Shown: one piece after another, positions 42,538-51,900 of the stretch | Position numbering within the stretch: position 1 is the stretch's first letter | Layout: each line of letters starts with the position of its first letter | Assembly: GCA_017983515.1 (NCBI GenBank) | Contig: JAGOBF010000007.1 | Coordinates: 78,452 to 142,451 of the forward strand | Length of the DNA stretch: 64,000 nucleotides | Direction of reading: 5' to 3' | From: Promineifilum sp. | GTDB taxonomy: Bacteria; Chloroflexota; Anaerolineae; Promineifilales; Promineifilaceae | Notes under the pieces: model-generated | The model's input: the letters and a program-made list of their open reading frames with translations, nothing else | Databases searched by the model: none | Told to the model about the DNA's origin: nothing | Made by a program: the position numbers and the translations under genes

Positions 42538-44019
42538 TTGTCCCAACGATTTTCGCATCTTGGCCCCATTCGATGGATCGTCGTCGTGGTTGCCGTCGCC
42601 GTCATTCTCGTCGCCTGGCAGCAAGTGTTGGCCGCCGGCCGGGGCCTTGTGGTGCGCGATCTGGAAGGGGCCGGGGGCACGCCTTTGCGCTACCTGGCAC
42701 CGGAGGACGCGACCGGCGCGCCCGGCGTCATCGTCGCCCACGGCTTCGCCGGTTCCAGACAAGTCATGTACGGCTTTGGTTATGTCCTGGCCCGCGCGGG
42801 GTATGGGGTGATGCTGCTCGATTTCGACGGACATGGCGCGGCACACGGCCGACTGGACCGAACGGGTGATTCCCTGCAGCGCAATCTGGCCGCGGCCTAT
42901 GAGTCGCTGGTGGCCCAACCGGAGATCGATCCGGCGCGGATCGCCTTGCTAGGTCATTCGATGGGCAGCGGCGCGGTCATGACCGCGGCCATCGACTCGT
43001 CGGAACAGTATGAAGCCACTGTCGCCGTGTCGCCCACCGGCGCGGCCGTCGCCCCGGACAGGCCGCGCAATCTGCTGCTGATGGCCGGGTCGCTGGAGCC
43101 GCAGTTTCTGGGTAATGCGCGGTCGCTCCTGGCCGAAGCGGGCGGCGCGAGCGATGACCTTAGCTCCGGAAAGGGACGGGCGCTCGTGGAAGTGCCTAAC
43201 GTCGAACATATCACTATCCTGTTCAGCCGCGTAGCCCATCAGGCCGTACTGGACTGGCTCAACCGGACGTTTGAGCGTCCCCTGACCGAGGTCGCCGCTG
43301 ATCGGCGGATGGTCTGGTTCGGCATCCATTTGGGCGCGTGGCTGCTCCTGTGGTCGGCGCTGTCACCCGTGTTTTCCGTTGTGGCGGCCCAGGCTCAGCC
43401 GGTCGTAAGACTTCGTCCGTGGTATTGGCTCGGCCTGCCGTTGGGGGCCGTTGCCGCCGCGCTCCTCTTGTTTCTTGCCGGCAGTGTCTTCGACGTCAGT
43501 CGATTGGGTGGGTTGCTCGTCGGCGGTGCGTTGGGGTTATGGTTCCTGGTGCTGGGGATCGTGTGGCTCCTGTCGGGTTTCCGGCCGCCTCGCCCCGCGG
43601 TTTCCGAAGTGCTGTGGGGGCTATTGTTGTTCGCCGTTTTATCGTTGGCTTTCGGCGCGATGGCTCAGATCACCTGGCTCCCGTGGCTCCTGATCCCAGA
43701 GCGCCTGGTGCGCTGGCCGTTTCTGGCGGTGGCCGTCTTGCCCTTGCTGCTGGCGTCGGCTTTGGCCCAGCACCGGGCGCGACCCGCCGGCCGCTTCAGC
43801 TGGTGGCTCCTGCAGGGCGCCGTCATTGTTGCCGGGCTGGGGCTGACGATCATCCTCTCGCCCGATCTGTTCTTCATTTTCTTGCTCCTGCCGGTCTTTC
43901 CGCTCATCCTGGGCTTATTGGCGATTGCCGGGGCGGCGTTCGATCGGCCGTGGGCTGTGGCCGTGGGCGGCGCGCTGTTTTTGGGATGGATTTTGGTCGC
44001 AGTCTTTCCGCTGGCATGA
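42538..44019 (+). CDS. alpha/beta hydrolase fused to polytopic membrane domain
   Basis: A 493-aa protein starting at a TTG (42538) with AGGAG six bases upstream; no ATG fits better. A helix at 11-32 precedes an alpha/beta hydrolase domain (about 45-255) with the oxyanion loop VAHGFAGSR, nucleophile elbow GHSMG (139-143, Ser141) and a His in NVEHITILF. The C-terminal half (about 265-493) is seven or so hydrophobic helices. The hydrolase should face outside or inside next to the membrane, acting perhaps on lipids or lipid-linked substrates. Hydrolases joined to such a membrane block occur in Chloroflexota but have no assigned function. Confidence 0.82.
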   Translation: MSQRFSHLGPIRWIVVVVAVAVILVAWQQVLAAGRGLVVRDLEGAGGTPLRYLAPEDATGAPGVIVAHGFAGSRQVMYGFGYVLARAGYGVMLLDFDGHGAAHGRLDRTGDSLQRNLAAAYESLVAQPEIDPARIALLGHSMGSGAVMTAAIDSSEQYEATVAVSPTGAAVAPDRPRNLLLMAGSLEPQFLGNARSLLAEAGGASDDLSSGKGRALVEVPNVEHITILFSRVAHQAVLDWLNRTFERPLTEVAADRRMVWFGIHLGAWLLLWSALSPVFSVVAAQAQPVVRLRPWYWLGLPLGAVAAALLLFLAGSVFDVSRLGGLLVGGALGLWFLVLGIVWLLSGFRPPRPAVSEVLWGLLLFAVLSLAFGAMAQITWLPWLLIPERLVRWPFLAVAVLPLLLASALAQHRARPAGRFSWWLLQGAVIVAGLGLTIILSPDLFFIFLLLPVFPLILGLLAIAGAAFDRPWAVAVGGALFLGWILVAVFPLA

Positions 44020-44032
44020 TACGATTAGCGCT

Positions 44033-45016
44033 ATGCTATTCGTCGATAACAAGGGGATCAACGATCCGCGCATCAATCTAGCGTTCGAGGAGTACCTGCT
44101 CCGTCATGTGGACGTCGACGAACCTCTGCTGCTCTTCTACATCAATGAGCCTTCGGTCATCATCGGCCGCAACCAGAACACTATCGAAGAGATCGATCCC
44201 GACTACGTGACGACTCACGGCATCCACGTCGTGCGACGGCTTTCCGGGGGAGGGGCGGTCTACCACGACCTGGGCAATCTCAACTTCAGCTTTGTCACCG
44301 CGGGCAAGGATGATCTCCACAATTTCGCCAAGTTTACCGAGCCGGTCGTGGCTTGCCTGCGGTCGCTGGGCGTGGCCGCCGAACTGCGCGGCCGCAGCGA
44401 CATCTTCGCCAATGGGCGCAAGATCTCCGGCAACGCCCAGTATGCGACGTCCAAACGCATGTTCAGTCATGGCACGCTGTTGTTCGATACTGACCTGGGC
44501 GAGATGCTACGGGCTATTAATCCACGGCGGGCAGAAATCGAGTCGAAGGCCGTACAATCGGTGCGCAGCGTCGTCGCCAATATCCGGGAATTGCTGCCCC
44601 ACGACATGACGATCGACGATCTGAAGATGACTTTGTTGCGCAATATCTTTGGTGACGGTCGCGTCCCGACGCTGGAACTGAGCGACGAGGATTGGCGGCA
44701 GATCGAGAGTATCAGCGCCTCGCGCTATGGTCTTTGGAACTGGAACTACGGCCGCTCGCCGCAATTCAATGTGCAGAAGAGCGCCCGATTGCCGGCCGGC
44801 AAGGTAGATGCGCGCATTGAGGTAGAGGAAAGTCGCATCAAGTCCATTCGCTTTTATGGCGACTTCAGCGGCCCGCACGACGTGGCCGCGCTGGAAGCCC
44901 ATCTGGTCGGCGTGCCCTATGATCGCCAGCGATTGGCCGCCGCCCTGGCCGATGTGGCGCTGGATGACTATTTCGGCCGGATGGACGCGCAAACTTTCAT
45001 TGACTTATTGTACTGA
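44033..45016 (+). CDS. lplA: lipoate--protein ligase
   Basis: A 327-aa LplA-type ligase that activates lipoate with ATP and attaches it to lysines of 2-oxoacid dehydrogenases and the glycine cleavage H protein. Motifs include SVIIGRNQN, the lipoate-adenylate loop RRLSGGGAVYHDLGNLNFSF, and the catalytic Lys in NGRKISGNAQY. The C-terminal accessory domain is present, as in the Escherichia coli type. The start is at ATG 44033; an upstream extension runs inside the preceding gene. It begins 13 bases after that gene and is co-directional with the ComEA-like and PrsW genes. Confidence 0.93.
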   Translation: MLFVDNKGINDPRINLAFEEYLLRHVDVDEPLLLFYINEPSVIIGRNQNTIEEIDPDYVTTHGIHVVRRLSGGGAVYHDLGNLNFSFVTAGKDDLHNFAKFTEPVVACLRSLGVAAELRGRSDIFANGRKISGNAQYATSKRMFSHGTLLFDTDLGEMLRAINPRRAEIESKAVQSVRSVVANIRELLPHDMTIDDLKMTLLRNIFGDGRVPTLELSDEDWRQIESISASRYGLWNWNYGRSPQFNVQKSARLPAGKVDARIEVEESRIKSIRFYGDFSGPHDVAALEAHLVGVPYDRQRLAAALADVALDDYFGRMDAQTFIDLLY

Positions 45017-45057
45017 GCGAATTTTCAGGTCGGCCATTGGGCCGGAAGAGGACGAAC

Positions 45058-45702
45058 ATGATCGGTTGGCGACAACTGGTCGGGATAGGCGTAGCGGTCA
45101 TCATCCTGTTGAGCGCGGGGTTTGGATTAGCCACACTGCGTCAGAAAAGCCAGCCCGTACCCATTGAGATCATCGCTCCAGCGGCCACCGATGGCCCCGT
45201 GGCAACCGCCGCGCCCGCACCCACGGCGACCACCGGGCCGCTCCACGTCTATGTCAGCGGCGCCGTCGCCCGACCGGCCGTCTACGAATTGCCGGCGGGC
45301 AGCCTCATCGATGACGCCGTGCGGGCTGCCGGTGGTTTCACGGCCGGGGCCGATACGGCGGCTGTCAATCTGGCCCAACCGGCGGCCGACGGGATGCAAA
45401 TCCACGTGCCGGCCGTAGGAGTGGAGCCCACGCCGTTGCCGATCAGCCTGCCGCCGGGGGCCGAAGCAACCTCCCCCAGCCGCATGGGCGGCATTACTAT
45501 TGAGGGGCTGATCAATATCAATACGGCCACGCAAACCGACCTGGAGATGCTGCCGGGCATTGGCCCCAGCACGGCAACCAATATCATCGCCCACCGGGAG
45601 TCCAACGGCCCCTTTGCCGCCATCGAGGCGATCATGGATGTGCCGGGCATCGGCGAGGGAAAGTTCGGGGCGATACGGGATTTGATCACGGTAGGGCCGT
45701 GA
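45058..45702 (+). CDS. ComEA-like helix-hairpin-helix DNA-binding protein
   Basis: A 214-aa membrane-anchored protein: a helix at about 8-26, a short Pro/Ala/Thr spacer, then an SLBB domain (about 60-115, LHVYVSGAVARPAVYELPAG) and two HhH motifs (about 155-212, ININTATQTDLEMLPGIG and DVPGIGEGKFGAIRDLI). This is the layout of ComEA, the receptor that binds incoming double-stranded DNA in natural transformation. ATG 45058 with GAAGAGG upstream is favoured over a TTG seven codons earlier. No other competence genes are in the window, so a role in uptake is likely but unproven. Confidence 0.9.
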   Translation: MIGWRQLVGIGVAVIILLSAGFGLATLRQKSQPVPIEIIAPAATDGPVATAAPAPTATTGPLHVYVSGAVARPAVYELPAGSLIDDAVRAAGGFTAGADTAAVNLAQPAADGMQIHVPAVGVEPTPLPISLPPGAEATSPSRMGGITIEGLININTATQTDLEMLPGIGPSTATNIIAHRESNGPFAAIEAIMDVPGIGEGKFGAIRDLITVGP

Positions 45703-45769
45703 GATGCCAGCTTGGCTCAGCCGGGTGACGAGTCAACCCGGAATCATGATAGTATGGATATAACTCGGC

Positions 45770-46768
45770 GTGACCAGCGATAACTTCTTGATTTACTCGG
45801 TCTTGGCGGCCGTGGTGCCGGTGATCCTGTACGTGGGACTGATCTATTGGGCCGATCAATACGAGAAGGAACCGATCTGGCTATTGTCGGCCGCTTTCGT
45901 ATGGGGGGCCGTCCCCGCGGCCCTGTTGGCCCTGTTGCTCAATACCTTGTTCAGTCTGCCGTTCTACTTCATTTTTTCGGAAAGCTCGGCCGATCTGGCG
46001 TCCGGCGGGGCCATTGCGCCTATTGTTGAAGAGGTGACCAAGGGCTTCGTCTTATTCCTGATCTTGATCGTGCGTCGCCAGGAGCTGGACAGCCCCTTGG
46101 ACGGCATCATCTACGGGGCGATGGTGGGCATGGGCTTCGCCATGGTGGAGAACGTGCTCTACTACACTACTTACTTCGCCGAAAGCGGCGGGGTGGGCTG
46201 GGGTGAATTGGTTATGGTGCGAGGCGTCATCTTCGGCCTCAATCATGCACTCTATTCCTCGATGACCGGTCTGGGCATCGCCCTGGCGCGCATGAGCCGT
46301 AGCTGGTTGATCCGTCTCGGCGCGCCGCTACTGGGTCTGGCAACCGCTGTCATGCTCCACGTCGTCCACAACGTGTCAATGTTCGGTGGCTCGTGGGCCA
46401 CCTTTCTCACAGGTCTGACCTTTGGCTGGGGCGGTGTCCTGTTGACTATCGTAATCATTGTGATGTCGTTGTATCAGGAGCGGCGCTGGATGCGTCTGTA
46501 TCTGGCTGAGGAGATTGACCTGGGGACGTTGACGGCGGAGGAGTATGACACGGTCAGTTCGGCGGCGCGGCGCGGCCGCCACCGCCTGCAGTTACTGTTC
46601 GGCGAAGGTTTCAGGCCCTACCGGCTGGCCGGTCAACGCTATCGGCAATTGAGCGAACTGGCTTACTGCAAGCGCCACCATGCCTACGTCCAGGACGATG
46701 CGAGTCGGGAAGCGGTCCTGCTTTTGCGCCGGTCGATCCTGGATCTAAACGCGGATACTCCCCTCTAG
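45770..46768 (+). CDS. prsW: PrsW family intramembrane metalloprotease
   Basis: A 332-aa membrane protein with about seven or eight helices. The PrsW/CPBP-like catalytic motifs are present: EEVTKGF (glutamates), GMVGMGFAMVEN, a His in GLNHALYSS, and His in VMLHVVHN. In Bacillus, PrsW cleaves an anti-sigma factor to release an ECF sigma factor; other members process envelope proteins. The start codon is GTG at 45770; an upstream ATG is out of frame. The last 80 residues are cytoplasmic and basic. No anti-sigma gene is adjacent, so its target is unknown. Confidence 0.92.
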   Translation: MTSDNFLIYSVLAAVVPVILYVGLIYWADQYEKEPIWLLSAAFVWGAVPAALLALLLNTLFSLPFYFIFSESSADLASGGAIAPIVEEVTKGFVLFLILIVRRQELDSPLDGIIYGAMVGMGFAMVENVLYYTTYFAESGGVGWGELVMVRGVIFGLNHALYSSMTGLGIALARMSRSWLIRLGAPLLGLATAVMLHVVHNVSMFGGSWATFLTGLTFGWGGVLLTIVIIVMSLYQERRWMRLYLAEEIDLGTLTAEEYDTVSSAARRGRHRLQLLFGEGFRPYRLAGQRYRQLSELAYCKRHHAYVQDDASREAVLLLRRSILDLNADTPL

Positions 46769-46799
46769 CTCCCGCCGATCCAGAACAGCCTCGCCCTTC

Positions 46800-47279
46800 C
46801 TAGCCCGATTGCGGTCGAACAAGTGCTTCGATCTGTTGACCATGCACGCGGTCATGCTGGACGGCCAAATAGACCAGTTCCTGCAGAGATGTAGGCCCAA
46901 AAAAAGTGTGCTGCCCTTGTCGCGCCCAAACTTCGGCTGAGTGGGGCGCCAGGAGAGCAATCGTCTTGTCGCGTGCGGCCAGGAAGTCGGCCAGGGCGAG
47001 GGGACCACTTTGGTCGCGATAATTGCGGGGGATGGCCCACAGGTCGGCATCCACGCCGGGCAAGAAGGCCCCATCCTGGTTCAGCAAAGCGTGATAACGT
47101 GATTGATGCACCTCGCGCTCAACATCGCGCAGGTGACAGGCGATTTCCGTCAACGACCACTCGTCGGCGGACGGACGACGAGACCAGTCGTCGTCACCGT
47201 AGGCTGGCACGAGAGCGACGTAATCGCGAAAGGCTGCCAGTTCGGCAAGCAGTTCGGGTACGGGGGGCGGGTTGATCAT
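46800..47279 (-). CDS. DinB family protein
   Basis: A 159-aa four-helix-bundle protein of the DinB/YfiT superfamily. The His ligands that normally bind a metal lie in IACHLRDVEREV and QHDRVHGQQIEAL, and the motif EWSLTEIACHL is a family hallmark. Members include thiol-dependent transferases (bacillithiol, mycothiol) and damage-induced proteins; this one cannot be assigned. It is co-directional with the HAD and Cys-rich genes upstream. Confidence 0.88.
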   Translation of the reverse strand: MINPPPVPELLAELAAFRDYVALVPAYGDDDWSRRPSADEWSLTEIACHLRDVEREVHQSRYHALLNQDGAFLPGVDADLWAIPRNYRDQSGPLALADFLAARDKTIALLAPHSAEVWARQGQHTFFGPTSLQELVYLAVQHDRVHGQQIEALVRPQSG

Positions 47280-47312
47280 AGATGCAGCCTGTGAGCAGGG
47301 GGAATGGGCCTC

Positions 47313-48044
47313 TTATGCGCCGAGTTGTTGCAACCGGCCGCTGATTACCAGATCGGCCAGCTCATCGAGCGAACCGCGGCCGCTGATCAGGGACGGATTA
47401 TCGGCCACAGCGTCGTCGGGGGCGATCCAGTAGGTGCGAAGGCCTGCTTCGGCCGCGGGCGCAATGTCGTTTCGCCAATCATCACCAACCATGAGCGCTT
47501 CCCCGACTTCTACCCCCACCACGTTCAGTATCTCTCGGTAGTAGGCCGGCTGGGGTTTGGCGGCGTGCATGTTTTCGTAAGATGTCACCAAAGTAAAATC
47601 GAATTCGGACACGGGCAAGCCGGCCCATTCCAGCCGGTGCTCGATGGCAATGAGCGGGAAGAGCGGATTGGTGGCGACGACGACCGACAGGCCCTGGTCG
47701 AGGGCCGCGCGTACTAGCGTGGCCGCCGCCGGGCGCAAGACCGTGGATGATTTCAGATGGAGGAACTCCGACTCATAGAAACGCTGGAAGAACGGCTCCA
47801 ACTCCGCCCGTTTGCCGCCGGTCAGCCCTTCGAACGCGCGCCAGAACACCAGATCGTTGGTCAATTCGGGATTGGTGTCCCGGATCATCGCCTGTGTGGC
47901 CTGAATCAGCAAGGGCAAGAACGTCGTTTCGTCAAAGACAGGGCGTGCATAGTCGCCGATGAGACCAAAATATTGGCTCATGAAGGCTTCGACTTCATTA
48001 CCCAGCAATGTATCGTCCAAATCGAGTAGTAGAGATTGGATCAT
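47313..48044 (-). CDS. HAD family hydrolase
   Basis: A 243-aa haloacid-dehalogenase-like hydrolase, probably a phosphatase. Motif I is DLDDTLLGNE (nucleophile Asp in LLLDLDDT), motif II VVVATNPLFPL, motif III lysine in AAKPQPAYYREIL and motif IV VGDDWRNDI. The cap is the alpha-helical C1 type. The substrate is unknown. It starts 26 bases after the Cys-rich gene and precedes the DinB gene by 33 bases, so the three may be one unit. Confidence 0.9.
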   Translation of the reverse strand: MIQSLLLDLDDTLLGNEVEAFMSQYFGLIGDYARPVFDETTFLPLLIQATQAMIRDTNPELTNDLVFWRAFEGLTGGKRAELEPFFQRFYESEFLHLKSSTVLRPAAATLVRAALDQGLSVVVATNPLFPLIAIEHRLEWAGLPVSEFDFTLVTSYENMHAAKPQPAYYREILNVVGVEVGEALMVGDDWRNDIAPAAEAGLRTYWIAPDDAVADNPSLISGRGSLDELADLVISGRLQQLGA

Positions 48045-48070
48045 AAGTGATGTTGTTTAGGGGCGGCCGA

Positions 48071-48415
48071 TCAATCCAGATTATTGAATAGTTCGCGCAG
48101 CCCGGGGCGCTCGGCGGCACATTTTGGGCAGCCCGCTTCCGGCTTATCGACGTCAATCAAATGGCGACTGCAAAAGGCATAGACTTCGACGTGGCGATTG
48201 ATGCCCAGAAAGCCCGGCTTCACCGTGGCCTCCAGCACCAAATTGGGATTGCTGTTAGCCATCAAGATGTCGGGAACGGGGCAGGCGGCGCAGTCTTTTG
48301 GCTGCCATTGAGGAGAGCGCGAGTTGGCTTTGATCAGGCGGCACTCCTGCTCGGAGCGTCCACGAAAATAATCCTGATAGTAGAAACGGCACTCTTTGCC
48401 GGCCGGTGTGATCAT
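48071..48415 (-). CDS. small cysteine-rich putative zinc-binding protein
   Basis: A 114-aa protein with seven cysteines (positions 9, 25, 42, 45, 82, 96, 99). They include two CxxC knuckles (CAAC and CPKC), suggesting one or two zinc ribbons or an Fe-S site. It has no signal peptide. The N-terminal RFYYQDYFRGRSEQECRL segment is distinctive, but I recognise no named family. It is the first gene after the tRNA cluster terminator and leads a putative operon with the HAD and DinB genes. Function unknown. Confidence 0.75.
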   Translation of the reverse strand: MITPAGKECRFYYQDYFRGRSEQECRLIKANSRSPQWQPKDCAACPVPDILMANSNPNLVLEATVKPGFLGINRHVEVYAFCSRHLIDVDKPEAGCPKCAAERPGLRELFNNLD

Positions 48416-48433
48416 GAGATTCGCTTGCTAAGA

Positions 48434-48468
48434 CCAAACGAAAGAGCGACGCCAATTGGCGCCGCTCT
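48434..48468 (-). terminator. terminator of the tRNA cluster
   Basis: An 11-bp stem with AATT loop (48443-48468, one G-T pair), followed on the minus strand by TTCGTTT. It lies just downstream of tRNA-Arg. Confidence 0.8.
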
Positions 48469-48478
48469 ATCTTATTAG

Positions 48479-48552
48479 TACGCCCTGAGGGATTCGAACC
48501 CCCGGCCTCATGGTTCGTAGCCATGCGCTCTAATCCACTGAGCTAAGGGCGC
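48479..48552 (-). tRNA. trnR-ACG: tRNA-Arg (ACG)
   Basis: A complete cloverleaf: acceptor GCGCCCU pairs with AGGGCGU, the T-arm has GGUUCGAAUCC, and the anticodon loop is CUACGAA in a CAUGG/CCAUG stem. The anticodon ACG is normally deaminated to ICG by TadA. The 3' CCA is not encoded. Confidence 0.95.
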
Positions 48553-48635
48553 GTAGACCAACTGTCAAGAGAGTAGCAGAAATACCCGGCGCTGACAAGG
48601 GACAATTCATCTCGCTCATCTTTCAATGAATTGAG

Positions 48636-48724
48636 CGGGGAGGATGGGATTCGAACCCATGACCGAGTTTTAGCCCGGTAACCGCTTAGCAGGCGGCCCC
48701 AATCGACCTCTCTGGCACCTCCCC
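48636..48724 (-). tRNA. trnS-GCU: tRNA-Ser (GCU)
   Basis: Acceptor GGGGAGG/CCUCCCC with a G discriminator, anticodon loop CUGCUAA (anticodon GCU) and a long class II variable arm (about ACCGGGCUAAAACUCGGU), as expected for serine. CCA is not encoded. Confidence 0.94.
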
Positions 48725-48767
48725 ATTTCTATGGGCGAAGCCGTCTTGTTCTCGATTGTCAACACCA

Positions 48768-48857
<90 letters not shown>

Positions 48858-48885
48858 GGACAAACCTGCGAGGGAACATCGATGA

Positions 48886-48914
48886 AGTATAGCATGGCCA
48901 GAATGCCATGTCAA
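48886..48914 (-). promoter_or_regulatory. tRNA cluster promoter
   Basis: Minus-strand TTGACA (48914-48909), a 17-base spacer and extended -10 TGC-TATACT (48891-48886), a near-perfect sigma-70 promoter 28 bases upstream of tRNA-Ser(UGA). Confidence 0.88.
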
Positions 48915-48983
48915 AGCCGGGCGAAGTGCGCCAAACGGCTATTAGGCGACTATTTGCCGAATCGCGGCCGATCGGCCGGCGCT

Positions 48984-51900
48984 CTACATCGAATATACAA
49001 TTGTCGACTTGATCGCGTTTCGCAGGTTGATCTCGTTCGTCTGCCCGGCGACGCGATTGCCGTATTTCACCATCAGCGAGCGCGGCTGGTCGCTGACCTG
49101 AGCAGGCGATACGAGCGGGTCGAGGATCAGGTAATCATCGCCACTCGGTGTGCGTTTGGTAATGATCACCCAGTGCTGCTCGACGTTGGAATTGAACAAG
49201 CCATCGTTGGGCTTGGTATCAACCTGTGCCAGGACTATTTGCCCCAACGATAAGGCGACATCAATGCGGGCGATGGGGTCCTCGCCGGTCCACTCTGTGA
49301 AGGGAATCGTGGAGTCCTCAAAGGAGCGTAAGTTTGTGCCCTGTCGCAGACCAGGCAGGACGAAAGCGGGGCCGATGAATTGCACGTTGGAGCCGATGAA
49401 TCCATTGTCGCCCTCCGTCTTCAGGCGTTCGTTTAACTCCAGCGGCGTATAGCGCGCGGCATAGGCTGTCAGCCCCATCGCCATACAGGTCATCAGGCAT
49501 CCCCAGGCTCCGATGCGCTGCGCCCCGTGGCCGATGTTGACCCCGGACCACCGCGGGTCCAACTGCGAGTACCAGGCCGACGGATCATTAAGCAAGCGGC
49601 GGAGGGCTGTGCTGGCGGCAATGAGCGTTCGCCCATCGACGGCCAATACGTCCGGCATACTGGTGATCTTGGCCCATACGGGATCGCCGAAGAACGCGCC
49701 GTGATCGTCCTGCATGCGCCACAGGCTGGAGTACGACGTGGCGCGGCCGTCGAGCACCGGGGGGGCGCTCATCGGGACGGACAGGACGACCTCGTCGCCC
49801 GGCCGTGCGTCGGGCACGATGTGGGCCGTCACGCCGCGAGCCATCTGTACGTCACCCTGCACGAATACCAGGCGAAAGCCTGTGCTCCAGTGACGCACGC
49901 CCGTGTTGCGCACCGCCCACTGCTTGTGGAAATCAGTTCCAGCCACGAAGAGCGTGCCGTCGGGTACGGTCTGGTCGCGGATGAAGGTCATGGCCGACGT
50001 GCGCGCGCCCGTGCCGGCCGTCGGTGCGGGTACGACGGTTATCTCGGCGAACAGATGGCCGAAGGCGACCTCATCGGTGTCACGTAGTTGCCAGCGGCTG
50101 CGGTAAGTGCGGCCGAATTGAGCCGGAGCGGTCATCATCAGGGTAACGTTGACCTCGGCCCCTGGTGGAACAGGGAAGGGGGCGCTCACCTCGCCCAGAT
50201 TAAACGTGCTGGCAGGCATCAGTGATTGGCTGTTGATGTCCTCCGGCACGTAGACCAGCTTGAACCCGTCGCCCCAGGTTGTGGGGCCGTCGTTGCGGAA
50301 GCGCCAAGTGTTGGTAAACGACGTCCCAGCCGGCACGGCGCTGTGGTTGGTGAGGGTCGTGGCGAAAGAGACGAAGGACGCCTTCGACTGGTCGAGCGAT
50401 TCCAGCCCCCCCGCCATCAAGCTTTCCAGACTTTCCAGACCGTCTTTGCCGCGCCGGCGCATGTGTTCGAAGGCCTCGAAGACGTCGGCTTTGGGGCGGC
50501 CGTCGGCCGTCAGGATACCGGCATTGCGCATGAGATCGGTCCAGCCGAACCAGATGAGCACGTCCACGTAATCGGCGTACTGATCGGCGACCTCGTCGAC
50601 CACCTCTTGGATGTAGATACCGATGTCTTTATAGTGCTCGGAGCCGATGGGCGTGTCGTTGGCGACGCCGATCTCGGTAATCCACAGCGGTTTACCCGGA
50701 AAGGCATCGCGAAAGCGGTCGAGCGAATCGGACAGCTTGCCGATTGAGCCGTAGTTGAACAGGATTTTATGGACGTAACGGCCATAAGGATGGATGGCTA
50801 GCGCGTCGATAGGCAGGCGGCCGTCGAGAGCGGCCTGGACGCTGCGCACGTACTGAATGGCCCTGTCCGGGCCGGTATTAAGGCCGCCGATGAGCACAAC
50901 CGCGCCGGGATGGGCGCGTCGAATGGCCTCCTGCGCCCGATCCAGGACGATAGCGTAATCCTTGGCGGCGATGCCGATGGCCGAGTGGTTGTCGGGGCCG
51001 CTGTCCTGCTCATTGAAGATTTGGTAAGCGACCTGGTCGCCGAATTCGGCACACACGGCGGCCACCCGACCACAGGCCTTGGCGAACGTCTCGGCGTATT
51101 GCTCCCAGCCGCCATTCTGCCAAGGCGCGTTGCCCCATTCCGTGTCCTGGTGCAGGATTATTAGCGAGCGAATGCCCACGGCGGCATAAGTTTGAATGAG
51201 ACTGCGATACTTTTGCTGGTACGCTTCTTCCGGACTGAGCTTGAGACGCGAGGCCCAAAACACCCAGCGCACCCAGGCCAGGCCTTCCAGCTTGTCCACG
51301 TCCAGCCCGTGGGCTTCGGGGTTGACGTTCATCCCGAATTGGACGGCACCGGCGGCAACGGGCGGCCGCGGCTCTTCCGGGTTGGGGGCGATGCCGATGA
51401 CGCCAATGCGCAACCATCGCAGGCCGCCGAACGTTTCCGCGTCATCGCTCTCCAGTTGCCAGTGAAAAGCATATGCGCCCGTCTTCGTCGGGGCCACTAG
51501 GTCAAATCGCAACTCCACCGATTCCCCCGGCGCGACGTGCTCCCGGCCCGACAGTTGGCGCAGGGCGTAGACGGGCTTGGCGCCCATCGGGTCGCGCAAC
51601 GTCTGGGCTGTGTCGGGCGTGGAGGTATCCATATAGACCACGCGAAAATCCCCGTTCCAGGCTCGCGTGCCACTGTTGCGCAGCGTCCACGTTCCACTGA
51701 ATTGACGGCCGGGCTGGAGGTTGTTGAAATCGCCCGCGCTGTTCTGGAAGCCGAGCACGTCATAGCTGAGGCTGTTGGCGTTGGTGACGACGGCCGCACG
51801 CAGCCAGCGAATCGGACCGAATTTCTGCCCGTCCGGCCCGACAAGTTGCCAGTTGGTCGCGTGGGTTCCCAGCGCCGACGGCGCGGTGAAATGGAGCGTC

